From: Nostoc sp. B(2019)
GTDB lineage: Bacteria > Cyanobacteriota > Cyanobacteriia > Cyanobacteriales > Nostocaceae
DNA: 64,000 bases
Direction of reading: 5' to 3'
NCBI RefSeq assembly: GCF_010091925.1
Contig: NZ_WVID01000033.1
Coordinates: 1-64,000 of the forward strand
Of the stretch, positions 17,191 through 27,214 are shown piece after piece (positions within the stretch are counted from its first letter, which is position 1; each line of letters opens with the position of its first letter). The position numbers and the translations under genes were made by a program. The notes beneath the pieces are model-generated. The model saw only the letters and a list, made by a program, of their open reading frames with translations, was not told where the DNA came from and did no database searches.

Positions 17191-19496
17191 TTTTCAATTA
17201 ATACCTTTGCCACTTTTTGTAGCAAAGATGATTGACTATTATCACTTATCTTTAAAACATTGTGAGTTAGTGTACTAAAATGTAAGGCTGTGATGGGATG
17301 TTCAATAAGTTCAGATGTTTGAATTAGGGTTTGGGAATATGTCTTCCCAATCAAATGATAAACTCTAAACCCTTTCTTAATAAAACGCTCAAGACTTTTC
17401 GCAGGCGGAACATAATACTGAGCAAATACTTCGTTCTGTAAATCCAAGCATATCATTGTTTGTATTCGCTTAATGGGTTTAACTTCACCGCTGTAATACG
17501 ACACCAAAGGGAATAATCTACTACTATCTTCATTTTGAATTTCTCGGTTAATTTTTAGGGTTCCCTGCTCCATGCCTTCAATAATACCATTACGTCCAAT
17601 TAAAGTTGGTGTATACAAGTCATTTGTATAGCAACTAATATATAACTGTTCTGATTCATCTACAAAATATTGTTGATCGTCAATTAATTTTTCTGACTTG
17701 TTTTTTTGTCTTCTTAAAAATGAAAATCTATCTTCGATCTGTTTCATGTCACGCATTACATTTTTGATATATATACAACCCTCTTTATATAAGAATTCTA
17801 CTGCTACCGCTTTAGCTTTCTTTTTTCGAGGGCTACGTACATATATGGTAAAAAATTGTTTTTCAGGCAATGATTGAGGATTAATGGGCAAGCCAAAGCT
17901 AGAATTTACAAGACTTTGCCTCATCCAATTCTTAATTCCCAGTTCAATCAAGACCTTCTGAAATTCAGGTGAAATATTTATCTTGTAATTATCGCAGAAA
18001 TTTTTCCATTCTTCGCTATCTTGTTGACCTTTTAAATAGCAGAAAATAGAACCCTCTACGTCCAAAAAGTCCCCATCCGTAAAAGCCTGCGTGTCCAGGA
18101 GCAGAGTATCTTTATCAATTTTATAGTTCGTATAATTAAGAACCGACCAAGCAGATTTTACATCTCCCACAGTCCTAAATTCTGATATATTTATACCCTG
18201 GATGCTAAAAAACTCTCCTGTCTTCAAATAGTTAAATCTTCTCTTTAACTGTGAATAAAAATCAACTTTCACTTTATTATCTATTTTTGTTGATGGACAC
18301 CAGAGAGCATCATTTCTCTGGTAGGCCATTGAACCCGCTTCTTGCTCCAAATCTTTATTAAAAACTAAATAGTTTTTTCCCTTATCAAGATTAATATCTG
18401 ACCAGGGAACAACTTCTGTAATTCTCCAGCAAGGCTCGTCCTCACCCTCAACTTCTATTCGTTCATAAGTACTCACAGTTTTTCCAGAATTATAAAATGT
18501 CAGTAAAGATACTCCTTGCTGTCTCAAAAAATTTTTTACAAATTGTTGGTCAGATTCAGTCAGAGCAACTCCAATATTATTAATAATCTCTAATGATTCT
18601 ACAGATTCTATGTTTTTGATAAAAGGGTTTTCTAAGTAATGATCAGCCTGAAAGTGAAGGAGATTAAAGGTAATATCACACTCACTTAAAAAACCCTCAA
18701 GTTTTGTCATGAGATTTTGATAATGATAAATCTGAGTCTTTTTGAACTTGTCAAAATCTTCCTGAGCTTTAGGAAATTGCATAAAATAAATAGAATTTTT
18801 GCAACGAGCATCAAGATCACGTTTAAAGTAGTAGTTCTTATTTTTGTAGACCAGCAAATCTAAATCGTCACTATCTGTGGTTATATACTCATCTTTTGGT
18901 AATAATAGTCGCCTTTTTCGAGATAAAGTTAATGTTAGTACATTATAGTGATTATATTTGATTAACAGATTTTGTCCCCAGACTATAAGAGCATTTTCTG
19001 ATTTGCTAAGACTCATGGAATGAAGTAAGAGTAATTCTTCAAAACCATTCATTGTCTCTACAGATAAACCTTGAGAAAGAAGATAAAATTTAAAAACTAA
19101 ATTGAAAATTCTTTCTTGATTATTGCTAAATAACCGTTTCCATCCGGAATGGCTTTTATTCGGGGATAAAAAGAACACATGGTTTTTACCATCAACGTAA
19201 GAAAGGAAGTACTGAATATCTGAATATTTAGGTTTTTCTCCATTTACAGAAAGCCGTTCTTGGATCTGATTTTTAATGAATCTATGCCGTTTTTCGTAAA
19301 AATCAGCCTGTGAATCCTCATCTTGGGAATACTCATCTTCAACAACCTGATATTCAGGAACAAAATGCTCAATTCCTTTACCCGTCTTAAAGAGATATAG
19401 GAAAAGTTTTTCAGCAACATCTTCTGGCTTCAGTAATATCTGTAGCTGGTTTATTCTTGATTTGTCTGATAATGCTTTAGTCATTTTATCTCTCAT
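17187..19496 (-). CDS. Unrecognised 769-residue partner of a helicase-nuclease
   Basis: I do not recognise this protein. It is a large soluble protein without signal peptide or clear membrane helix, Lys/Glu-rich, with many aromatic beta-like stretches. The C-terminal 250 residues alternate strands and helices and include PRKKKAKAVAVEFLY, MICLDLQNEVFAQYYVPP and GFRVYHLIGKTYSQTLI. I chose the ATG at 19496: it has AGGAG eight bases upstream and begins one base after the helicase stop codon, so the two genes are translationally coupled. The DNA is AT-rich and I see no HIP1 octamer in either gene, unlike the neighbours, which suggests recent acquisition. A role in defence together with the helicase is inferred from context only. 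Confidence 0.75.
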   Translation of the reverse strand: MRDKMTKALSDKSRINQLQILLKPEDVAEKLFLYLFKTGKGIEHFVPEYQVVEDEYSQDEDSQADFYEKRHRFIKNQIQERLSVNGEKPKYSDIQYFLSYVDGKNHVFFLSPNKSHSGWKRLFSNNQERIFNLVFKFYLLSQGLSVETMNGFEELLLLHSMSLSKSENALIVWGQNLLIKYNHYNVLTLTLSRKRRLLLPKDEYITTDSDDLDLLVYKNKNYYFKRDLDARCKNSIYFMQFPKAQEDFDKFKKTQIYHYQNLMTKLEGFLSECDITFNLLHFQADHYLENPFIKNIESVESLEIINNIGVALTESDQQFVKNFLRQQGVSLLTFYNSGKTVSTYERIEVEGEDEPCWRITEVVPWSDINLDKGKNYLVFNKDLEQEAGSMAYQRNDALWCPSTKIDNKVKVDFYSQLKRRFNYLKTGEFFSIQGINISEFRTVGDVKSAWSVLNYTNYKIDKDTLLLDTQAFTDGDFLDVEGSIFCYLKGQQDSEEWKNFCDNYKINISPEFQKVLIELGIKNWMRQSLVNSSFGLPINPQSLPEKQFFTIYVRSPRKKKAKAVAVEFLYKEGCIYIKNVMRDMKQIEDRFSFLRRQKNKSEKLIDDQQYFVDESEQLYISCYTNDLYTPTLIGRNGIIEGMEQGTLKINREIQNEDSSRLFPLVSYYSGEVKPIKRIQTMICLDLQNEVFAQYYVPPAKSLERFIKKGFRVYHLIGKTYSQTLIQTSELIEHPITALHFSTLTHNVLKISDNSQSSLLQKVAKVLIEN

Positions 19497-19497
19497 T

Positions 19498-22400
19498 TTA
19501 TTTCTCCTTTTGGAACAAAAAGTCTTTGAGTATATTAGATTCAAATGGAATATTGTAGCGATCAAAGTAAATCAAGTTTCCCGAAAATAATATTGGTGAG
19601 TATTGGTTATTTTTTTCTTGTTTTGCGTGCAAATTTAGAAGTAACCCTCTCACAGCATTAAACTCTGGATAGTCTGAAACAATAGTATTCAGCTTGTTTT
19701 GAGTTTTTTCTAGCGTCTGATTTGAAAGGCGATTCCCCGAAGCTACACTCCATGCTTTAACATCAATACAAAATAGCGTATTGTCTTTGATATAGTACAA
19801 ATCAAACCGCTCATACAACTTATGATATTTTTTAAAATCTAGCAATGGCTCAAAACCATAGTTGTCTTTTATAGTTTTCCAGTCTTTACCTTTGAAAACT
19901 ACATCTTTAATCCAGCGTTCTGCAAAATTTTCGGTTAGTGATGGACATAACATATCGTAAAAGAAATGTGCACGCGGAATATAAGTATTAAAAATTTCCG
20001 GTTGTGGAATCAACTCATTGTACAAGCTGTAGATTAAATTACTTGAAGGATCTAGTATGCCAATTTCATTTCCTTCCAAGTCATAGCCTTGAGCATTTGT
20101 TTTGAGATATTCAGGATATAACCGCTTCTGATAAGGATAGATTTTTTCCCCATTGATGCTATCGCTGATAATCTGGAGGTTTTTGCCGTCTTCCTTCACA
20201 GAAGCTAAATATGGGGTGAATTCAGGTTGTTCTGCGTTGCTATAAAATAATGAGTCAATAAATTCGTCAGGAAATAGCTTTAACTTTCGTAACTTTTGTA
20301 GATACCTGTCTGGCTCTTTAAAAACAACTGGATCGCGTAAAGCATTCCACATTTTTGTGATAGCAAAGGCTTTTTTATCTTGGTGAAAATTTTTAATATT
20401 ATCCAACATTTTTTCTCTAAAAATTTGAAAATTTAGAGAAGCATTAGTCTCATGATATACATGAGCGTCATAATCATTAATTGCTCGTTTATTCTCTTCC
20501 TCTTGAACACTTAAGTAAACTTTGTGGTTGTTGACGGAAAACTTACGGATTTCATTCGCCTCTTCCCGCTTCAGGTATCTGTAAAAATTCACTAAGTTTT
20601 TTCTGGTTTCTTCATTAACGAAAATCTTTACCATTTGGTTGGGAAAATCACGTCTTTCAGATCTGCCAATAGCTTGCAAAATTGCTTTGCCTAATAAAAT
20701 TTGGTGTTGCTGGTCTCGAAATGCTCCAGCTTCCGGCTGGCTCAGGTATTTGTTGAAATCTTTTATTTCAAGATTAGAGTCTCCCAAATTTACAATACTT
20801 TTCATTAAGGCAAAATGATAAAGTGTCGTAGATTTTTCAGACTCTTTTGACTTCTTAAGTGATGGTTTCATTACTGTATAGTAACTGTCCATTAACAAAA
20901 CTAAAGAGTCAAAATCTTTTTCATCGCCGTTGTGATTTTTGATGATGGGGTTCAATCCTTTTGAAGCTGACTGATAAGCCGATATAAAGAAAATTTTCTG
21001 TCCTTCTTCTTCAACAAGCTCATCCAGATATGTTTTTTTAGTTGTTTGATCAAAGTAAAGTCTAGTGAAGGATGCTTCATATAAAATTATTTTAATACAA
21101 ATATTACTCTGATATTTTTCATGCTTTAAATTGACATAATATATGTTTGGATGCTCTGATGATTTTTTAAATACAAAGTTTGCATGATGAATTTTCTCCC
21201 AAAAATTCATCAAGTTTTTAATCCAGTGTAGGGTTTGAGTAAAAACAATTGTTTCTTGAATTGAGTCCTCTTCACACAGGTAAAATAAGAAACGAATAAA
21301 ACTTTTTAGCTCTTGTATTTTGTAAATACTAAACCAAGCACCATCATTCTTACAATCATTGATAAAATCTTTTAAAATTTTGTTTTCAAATCTTTCTGCC
21401 ACTTCTTGGGTTTTGTTATTTGGAAAAGATGATAAATTTTCGTTAAAAAAGTTTACTGTAATCTGTCGCTTACCTTCACGCTGATTTCGGATTTTTTCAC
21501 AAAGCAAGATTTCTTCTTCAACCATTGCCTTAAATGAACTTTTACCAGATTCGTTACGTAAATTATCTTCTAAATAACGCATATCATAACTTGTGCTTAA
21601 ATCCCCAAAAATCCCCCCTGTCGCTGAAATAAGAAAAATTATATTACTATTATTAGTTAGCATGGAATTTATCTTGAATTCAGGCGAAGTCAATATAACC
21701 GTACTCCCAATAGAAACTTCTCTAAGTGTGTGAGCAATCAAGTTATTCTTAGGATTTTGATACCGGGAAATTTCTTTGATATTTATGATAGATTTATAGC
21801 TTTCATAGACATAGGTACGGTTTAAGTATTTGAGCAGTTGATTTGGCAATGAGCTTTCTTCACTTGCCTTTTGGACTCTAGCTATCTGTTCTGACCAAAT
21901 ATCTAAAGAACGAGATTGAGAATCTTCAGCATCTAAAACATTAGCCAGAAAATCTTTGATGGCTTTGATTTGTAATCGAACAGCTAAAATAGCATAAATC
22001 AATTCTGCCACAGAGGTATTATCTGAAACTTTTTCCTCAGTGATGTGAACATGACCGCCGGAAGGTCTGGTTAAAAATAGTTTTTTCAGAGGTTCGATGT
22101 TGTAGATGTATAGGTTGTTATATGAGAAAATGCTCATCAATTCATCACTGATTTTGTTGTAAAGCTGCTGAGGAATCAACAAACTTCTATTACTCTCGAA
22201 TTTTGAAAAAACTTTGGATAACATTTCAAAATTTAATACAATGGGATTCTCTTGCTCGGAATCATCGAAAATCCCAGCAATTTCTTCCATTGATTTTTCA
22301 AGTCTTTTTATCATCGTTACTACCTGTTGCAAAAAATTGATAGAGTTCCCTTCCTCAAAGGTCAGTCTTTGATATACTGGGGCTAGTTTTTGCAGTTTTG

Positions 22401-23445
22401 GGTCAATAACTTTGTTTTTCTCAAAATGTTCTTGAAATTCGTGAAAAACTCCCTTATTTTTCGCAACATAATTCAGGAATTCTCTGTTTTCATTGTTTTG
22501 ATTAGAAAAAAGAATAGAAAACTCCCTATTGATAGATGACAGTGCATTATTGATTGCCAGTCTTTGAGGGGAGATGATATCAATTTTCTCATCTAGCATA
22601 ATTTGATAGCCATCTTCCTGCTCATCAAATGCAAGGATAAATTTTCTGGAGTTATTTGTGTGCTGAATAATGTATTTATCAAGATCGTTGCTTTTCTTTA
22701 CCCATGTTTTGTCTTTATGGATAAAGTATGGAATAGCGGTTTCAAACTTATCATAAGTGAGCATCAAAATACCAGATTTATCTTGCAGGAGGTGGAGGGG
22801 AAAAAATATCTCAACTAACTTTAAACATTCATCTGGCCAACTTGAGCGATCCAATTTACATTTGATTGTAAATTCTAAAAAGGTTTCAAGTAAATTATTC
22901 AGTTGACGTATTGCTTTCTTAGCCTCGAAACTATTAAATTCCTCATTTCCAAAGCCTACAGTTTTGACATACTCAAGGCGGCGTATAACATCCTCTACTG
23001 TCTTAAGTTTTTGTTGGCTTTCCTGAACTTTTTCATGAGCGTATACTTTTGGATCGATCTTCCAAAATTTTTTGTTTTTAAGGATTGAAGGTATCCATTT
23101 TTTGTATAATTTGATATATTCATCCGTCGTTTTCATTTCTAAAGAATTTAGTTTATAGACGGGAACATCTGGATATTGGCTCCTAACTGAAGTGGGAACA
23201 CATAAATGTTCTCTTAATGGGGCAACATATATGCCGATTATCTGAGTATTTGGATGCTCTTGAATCGTTTTATATATAGCTTTAAAAAATTGATGAGTCT
23301 TTCCTGACCCTGTACCATAATTAATGAGTTTGAGTTGAGGACGGTTTTCTCGAAAACTATCTTCAATTGTTGTAAGGTAGGAATTAAGAATTTTGGAACG
23401 ATCAGATTCTGAATGCTGGCTAAAAGAGTCTTCTTGATTTTGCAT
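19498..23445 (-). CDS. SF2-type helicase with C-terminal PD-(D/E)XK-like nuclease motif
   Basis: A 1315-residue protein. Helicase motifs are readable in order: Walker A NYGTGSGKTHQF (residues 42-53), a Ia-like IGIYVAPLREHL (about 70-81), Walker B-like ILAFDEQE (DEQE at 274-277), motif III ISATGG (about 606), motif V-like ISAYQSASKGLNP (about 810-820) and motif VI QAIGRSERRD (about 923). The long gap between motifs II and III shows a large helical insertion. Near residue 1229, FDLYYIKDNTLFCIDVKAWS fits the Asp-X-Lys core of PD-(D/E)XK nucleases, with the preceding Asp in RFDLYY. The fused nuclease and the coupled second gene suggest a nucleic-acid-targeting defence system. The family is not one I can name. 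Confidence 0.8.
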   Translation of the reverse strand: MQNQEDSFSQHSESDRSKILNSYLTTIEDSFRENRPQLKLINYGTGSGKTHQFFKAIYKTIQEHPNTQIIGIYVAPLREHLCVPTSVRSQYPDVPVYKLNSLEMKTTDEYIKLYKKWIPSILKNKKFWKIDPKVYAHEKVQESQQKLKTVEDVIRRLEYVKTVGFGNEEFNSFEAKKAIRQLNNLLETFLEFTIKCKLDRSSWPDECLKLVEIFFPLHLLQDKSGILMLTYDKFETAIPYFIHKDKTWVKKSNDLDKYIIQHTNNSRKFILAFDEQEDGYQIMLDEKIDIISPQRLAINNALSSINREFSILFSNQNNENREFLNYVAKNKGVFHEFQEHFEKNKVIDPKLQKLAPVYQRLTFEEGNSINFLQQVVTMIKRLEKSMEEIAGIFDDSEQENPIVLNFEMLSKVFSKFESNRSLLIPQQLYNKISDELMSIFSYNNLYIYNIEPLKKLFLTRPSGGHVHITEEKVSDNTSVAELIYAILAVRLQIKAIKDFLANVLDAEDSQSRSLDIWSEQIARVQKASEESSLPNQLLKYLNRTYVYESYKSIINIKEISRYQNPKNNLIAHTLREVSIGSTVILTSPEFKINSMLTNNSNIIFLISATGGIFGDLSTSYDMRYLEDNLRNESGKSSFKAMVEEEILLCEKIRNQREGKRQITVNFFNENLSSFPNNKTQEVAERFENKILKDFINDCKNDGAWFSIYKIQELKSFIRFLFYLCEEDSIQETIVFTQTLHWIKNLMNFWEKIHHANFVFKKSSEHPNIYYVNLKHEKYQSNICIKIILYEASFTRLYFDQTTKKTYLDELVEEEGQKIFFISAYQSASKGLNPIIKNHNGDEKDFDSLVLLMDSYYTVMKPSLKKSKESEKSTTLYHFALMKSIVNLGDSNLEIKDFNKYLSQPEAGAFRDQQHQILLGKAILQAIGRSERRDFPNQMVKIFVNEETRKNLVNFYRYLKREEANEIRKFSVNNHKVYLSVQEEENKRAINDYDAHVYHETNASLNFQIFREKMLDNIKNFHQDKKAFAITKMWNALRDPVVFKEPDRYLQKLRKLKLFPDEFIDSLFYSNAEQPEFTPYLASVKEDGKNLQIISDSINGEKIYPYQKRLYPEYLKTNAQGYDLEGNEIGILDPSSNLIYSLYNELIPQPEIFNTYIPRAHFFYDMLCPSLTENFAERWIKDVVFKGKDWKTIKDNYGFEPLLDFKKYHKLYERFDLYYIKDNTLFCIDVKAWSVASGNRLSNQTLEKTQNKLNTIVSDYPEFNAVRGLLLNLHAKQEKNNQYSPILFSGNLIYFDRYNIPFESNILKDFLFQKEK

Positions 23446-23839
23446 TACTTGTCTTCACCTTATCTAGGGGAAATACATAACACCTGAGCTTGGTTGGCTA
23501 ACAAATCTTTAGCCTAGGGCGGTTGAAATCGCTGTTATCATGCATGGCAAAGTCGGACTGCGCCAACTATATAGAATTTTTATTAAATCTCGAAAATATA
23601 CCAAAATATTGTCCGTTTATTTACCCAATTTGTCATAAATATATAGAAACTTTCTCGATAACATCAGTTTTTGGGCAAAATACAAACTTTTTCCGTATAC
23701 AGACCCCGTTTAAGTAAACAATATATAAAATTTCCGTGTAATTCACCCTGATATTTAGAACTTTTGCGAATATCATTCACTAGCGCTACTCGACTCTATC
23801 GATAGCTGTACAGACGCGCTCCTAACTCCTTCTTTGCTT
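23446..23839. other. 394-bp intergenic region at the island edge
   Basis: Lies between the divergent helicase gene and the tandem DUF3131 gene, so it should hold both promoters. AT-rich. The 64-codon open frame at 23523-23717 has no family resemblance or ribosome site and is not accepted as a gene. Confidence 0.5.
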
Positions 23840-26671
23840 ATGCTATACAAGCACCATCAACAAAAGCTGTTGAGATGGATTGCATTGTTCCTGGTGGGGA
23901 CATTTCTGCAATTTTGGTTCTACATCCCGACACCAGTCTTATCGCAAAATTCTAATAGCTGTAGCAATATTACAGTCCCGCTCACACCTGAAGAACAAAC
24001 TTACGCACGTGCTGCTTGGCAGTATTTTGTTAAAAATTATCAACCAGCAACCGGATTTACAAATTCTACTGGAGGTTATCCTTCCGGCACACTTTGGGAC
24101 ATGGGCAACTACCTGATGGCGTTAAATGCTGCACGCTGGTTGAATCTGACTGACCAAGCAGACTTTGATGCTCGTCTCAATAAATTTTTGACGACTCTCA
24201 GTAGCCTGAAACTATTTGAGGATGCCTTACCGAATAAAGTCTATAACGCCGCTACCGCACAGATAGTTGATTACGGAAATAATCCGAGTGAGCGGGGTAT
24301 TGGCTGGTCTGCTTTAGACCTTGGTCGGATGCTGGCTGCATTTGATGTTATTCGCAGTTGTCATCCGCAATACAATGACTGGCTTACAGGAATTGTCAAG
24401 AAGTGGCAGGTAGGGCGATCGCTTAAAGATGGACAACTTTTTGGAGCTACAGTTTTACCAGACAACAAAACATTACTGGTGCAAGAAGGACGACTTGGCT
24501 ATGAGGAATACAGTGCTAGAGGCTATGAGCTTTGGGGTTTCCCAGCACCCAAGGCAATTTCTCTAAACCCATTTAAGTTGGTCGAAATTAACGGTGTCCA
24601 GATTCCAGTTGATACTCGTGACTTTAAAAGCACCAACGCTAATAATTACGTTGTAAGTGAGTCTTATATCCTCGAAGGAATTGAATTTGGCTTGCAAGGT
24701 GAGTTAGCTGATTTTGCTGCTAGGGTCTTAGATGTGCAAAAACGCCGCTACGATACTACAGGTCAGTTGACTGCGGTTACAGAAGATAACATCGATCAAG
24801 CACCTTATTTTCTTTACAACACCGTCTACGCTAACGGTGAAACCTGGGCAACAATCACAGATACCAACCAGCCTTATCCACAGCTACGCAGTGTCAGTAC
24901 AAAAGCTGCTTTTGGCTGGCGTTATTTATTCCCAGATAATGCTTATGCCCAAAAAGTTTTTGATGCAGTCAAGGATCTCCGTAGTCCTGATGACGGTGGC
25001 TATTATGCTGGCATCTATGAAGAATCAAAGCAACCTAATAAAGCCCTGACTGGCAATACTAATGGGCTAATTTTGGAGATTTTATACTACAAAGCTAGGG
25101 AGAATCGTCCTTTAATTGCTTCTAGTTCTATCAGTGTTTCCACCGGAAAGCCTAGTGGTAATACTTCTGCTGCGACACCTTCAAATCAACCAAATTCCAG
25201 CCCTAAAGCTCCAGAAGCAACTCCTGCGGATGCTTCCAAGGTAATTGAGGTGAGCGTTGCACCCATTCCACCAGTTGGGAGTCGAGAGCCAAAATCTCAA
25301 CTCAAGTTGACTCGATCGCTGACGATTATTGAACGGCGCTATGCAGAGGCAGCATGGCGCTACTTTCAGGCAAATTATCACTCTAAGAGTGGGCTAATAG
25401 ACGATCGCAGTGATTTCAAAGGTGCAACTCTCTGGGGTTTGGGTGATTATTTAGCAGCACTCCATGCAGCGCGATCGCTCGATATCATTACTGCCAAGGA
25501 ATTTGACCAGCGCACCCGTCATCTTTTGGGAGCCTTGACAAAACTCCCATTATTTGCTGGGGAGTTACCAAGTCGAGGTTACGATACGCGATCGCTGCAA
25601 GCTGTAGATTATGGCGGTAATCCAGTTCCAGAAGGTAACGGCTGGTCATCTCTGGATGTTGGCAGGATGTTGGCAGCGCTTTACAACTTAAAAAGCTGTC
25701 ATCCAGAATACACGGCTGCTGTGGATAAAATTGTGCTGGATTGGTCATACTTGCGAGTTGTGCGCGAGGGTATGCTCTCTAGCGCCACAGTCACCAAAGA
25801 TGATGGGCGATCGCTTACCCGTGTTAATCCTGAAATACGCTTGGGCTATGAAGAATACGCAGCTCGGGCTTTTCAATTGTGGGGATTTGATGTGACGCGT
25901 TCTGCTGTCGGGGGTGAATATCAAACTGCTTTGGTGGAAGGCGTAAAAGTGCCAATCCAACGCCGTCGAACCGACACTAACTCAAAAAACCAATACACAG
26001 TTAGCAATCCGTTCTTGCTTTATGCTCTGGAGTTTGGACTAGATCCGCAAATGCGATCGCTATTTCAGCCAATTTTCCAAGCGCAAGCCGAGCGTTACCG
26101 TCGTACCGGAACCCTCACAGCCTCCGCTACCACCTTAATTGATCGCAAACCCTACACTGTCCACAGCACGATTACTGGACAAGGCGACCCTTGGGTGGCT
26201 TTAGCAGATGATGGTCAACCTGTACCAAAAGGGCGAGTAGTCAGTACAGCAGTAGCTTTTGCTTATCACGCCCTGCTTCCAGAAGACAAGTATGTTCAAG
26301 AGTTACTGCGAGGGACGACAGATTTATATAACCCGTTAACTGGCTTTTATGAGGGCTTCTATGAAACCACAGGTAAAACAGCGATTGGTTTCACTAGCAG
26401 CACCAACAGCATGATTTTACAATCCTTGCTATACGCAGTAATGAATCGGCAACCCTTAATTCGCCCATCTACCGCCATGAACTCTCCTTGGTGGCAGACT
26501 GTAGCCAAGGGGAATTCTGGTCGAGGTTTACCCAGTACTGCCACGCAAAAAGCCAAGTTAATTTCTGATAGCTCTGGAAATTACTGGGTTTCGGGGAGAG
26601 ATAGCACATCAATGAAAGGTAATAGGGAATACAGCAGTTCCCGCTATTGTGAGGTACGTTCTCAGTCCTAA
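23840..26671 (+). CDS. Secreted protein with two tandem DUF3131 domains
   Basis: A 943-residue protein. A signal peptide (RWIALFLVGTFLQFWFYIP, then VLSQ) leads to a first DUF3131 domain (about 45-420), a Thr/Pro/Ser linker (about 430-490) and a second DUF3131 domain (about 495-870). Both copies repeat the same landmarks: domain 1 has ARAAWQYFVKNY, GIGWSALDLGRML, RLGYEEYSARGYELWG and RSVSTKAAFGW; domain 2 has AEAAWRYFQANY, GNGWSSLDVGRML, RLGYEEYAARAFQLWG and RVVSTAVAFAYH. The second is more diverged. The tail after residue 880 is low-complexity. The ATG at 23840 is preferred over a TTG two codons upstream. It leads the gene run with the GT2 synthase and PIG-L deacetylase. Probably a periplasmic or cell-surface polysaccharide-active protein; activity unproven. 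Confidence 0.86.
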   Translation: MLYKHHQQKLLRWIALFLVGTFLQFWFYIPTPVLSQNSNSCSNITVPLTPEEQTYARAAWQYFVKNYQPATGFTNSTGGYPSGTLWDMGNYLMALNAARWLNLTDQADFDARLNKFLTTLSSLKLFEDALPNKVYNAATAQIVDYGNNPSERGIGWSALDLGRMLAAFDVIRSCHPQYNDWLTGIVKKWQVGRSLKDGQLFGATVLPDNKTLLVQEGRLGYEEYSARGYELWGFPAPKAISLNPFKLVEINGVQIPVDTRDFKSTNANNYVVSESYILEGIEFGLQGELADFAARVLDVQKRRYDTTGQLTAVTEDNIDQAPYFLYNTVYANGETWATITDTNQPYPQLRSVSTKAAFGWRYLFPDNAYAQKVFDAVKDLRSPDDGGYYAGIYEESKQPNKALTGNTNGLILEILYYKARENRPLIASSSISVSTGKPSGNTSAATPSNQPNSSPKAPEATPADASKVIEVSVAPIPPVGSREPKSQLKLTRSLTIIERRYAEAAWRYFQANYHSKSGLIDDRSDFKGATLWGLGDYLAALHAARSLDIITAKEFDQRTRHLLGALTKLPLFAGELPSRGYDTRSLQAVDYGGNPVPEGNGWSSLDVGRMLAALYNLKSCHPEYTAAVDKIVLDWSYLRVVREGMLSSATVTKDDGRSLTRVNPEIRLGYEEYAARAFQLWGFDVTRSAVGGEYQTALVEGVKVPIQRRRTDTNSKNQYTVSNPFLLYALEFGLDPQMRSLFQPIFQAQAERYRRTGTLTASATTLIDRKPYTVHSTITGQGDPWVALADDGQPVPKGRVVSTAVAFAYHALLPEDKYVQELLRGTTDLYNPLTGFYEGFYETTGKTAIGFTSSTNSMILQSLLYAVMNRQPLIRPSTAMNSPWWQTVAKGNSGRGLPSTATQKAKLISDSSGNYWVSGRDSTSMKGNREYSSSRYCEVRSQS

Positions 26672-26752
26672 AAAGCTACAGGAGATAGTGGGGAGGCGAA
26701 AAACTGTAATTCATAAGAGCTGGAAGCGCTGTAAAGAAAACGAGGGTTTTAT

Positions 26753-26782
26753 GTAGGGTGGGCATTGCAATGCCCATCCTAC
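26753..26782. repeat. Inverted repeat, 30 bp
   Basis: GTAGGGTGGGCATTG faces CAATGCCCATCCTAC: a near-perfect palindrome (one G-T pair) in the gap between the tandem DUF3131 gene and a DUF3131 remnant. It could form a strong RNA hairpin and may be a dispersed repeat; without a T-run it is a poor terminator. Confidence 0.6.
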
Positions 26783-26925
26783 AATCAATTCAATTGAAAG
26801 CCGCTGTAATTCCATTGAGTTTTTTGTGCTTCATGAAGCTACGTCTGTTAATCATGAAGCGCACTTGGGAATACTGGTTATGAGGCAATGGCTTCATTAC
26901 CTGTCTGACCGCAAGAGCAACAGAT

Positions 26926-27195
26926 ATGAAAATTCACAACTTTGCTAATCATTACTTACGGTTTGTCAGTACTAAAGCAGCATTTTCCTGGTTTGCTCTC
27001 ATGCCAAATGATCCTTACACTAAAACGCTACGAGACTTTGCTCAGAATTTGGCTGATAAAAACCGCGGCTACCTTTCAGGACGATATGAAAATCACAAAC
27101 TAGGTGTTAATGCTTCAGTTGACGTTAATACTAATGCGATCGTTTTAGAAAGTCTGCTTTACAAAGCTAGAGGTAGACATCCACTAGCCGATTAA
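26926..27195 (+). pseudogene. C-terminal remnant of a third DUF3131 gene
   Basis: An 89-codon frame aligning only with the last quarter of DUF3131: LRFVSTKAAFSWFALMP corresponds to LRSVSTKAAFGW in the upstream gene, and NTNAIVLESLLYKARGRHPL to the domain end. The first three quarters are absent, and the DNA upstream (26672-26925) has no matching frame. The ATG lacks a good ribosome site. It is probably a deletion remnant left by recombination among DUF3131 copies, although the 20-base gap to the GT2 start means it could still influence translation of that gene. Confidence 0.65.
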
Positions 27196-27214
27196 TTTTA
27201 TTTTTGGTATCAAT

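Noticed and set aside
17012-17197. Considered as a real small zinc-finger gene after the 769-residue gene.
   Set aside because: Half of it is dispersed repeat and its start is a TTG inside the preceding gene, so it was called a fragment.
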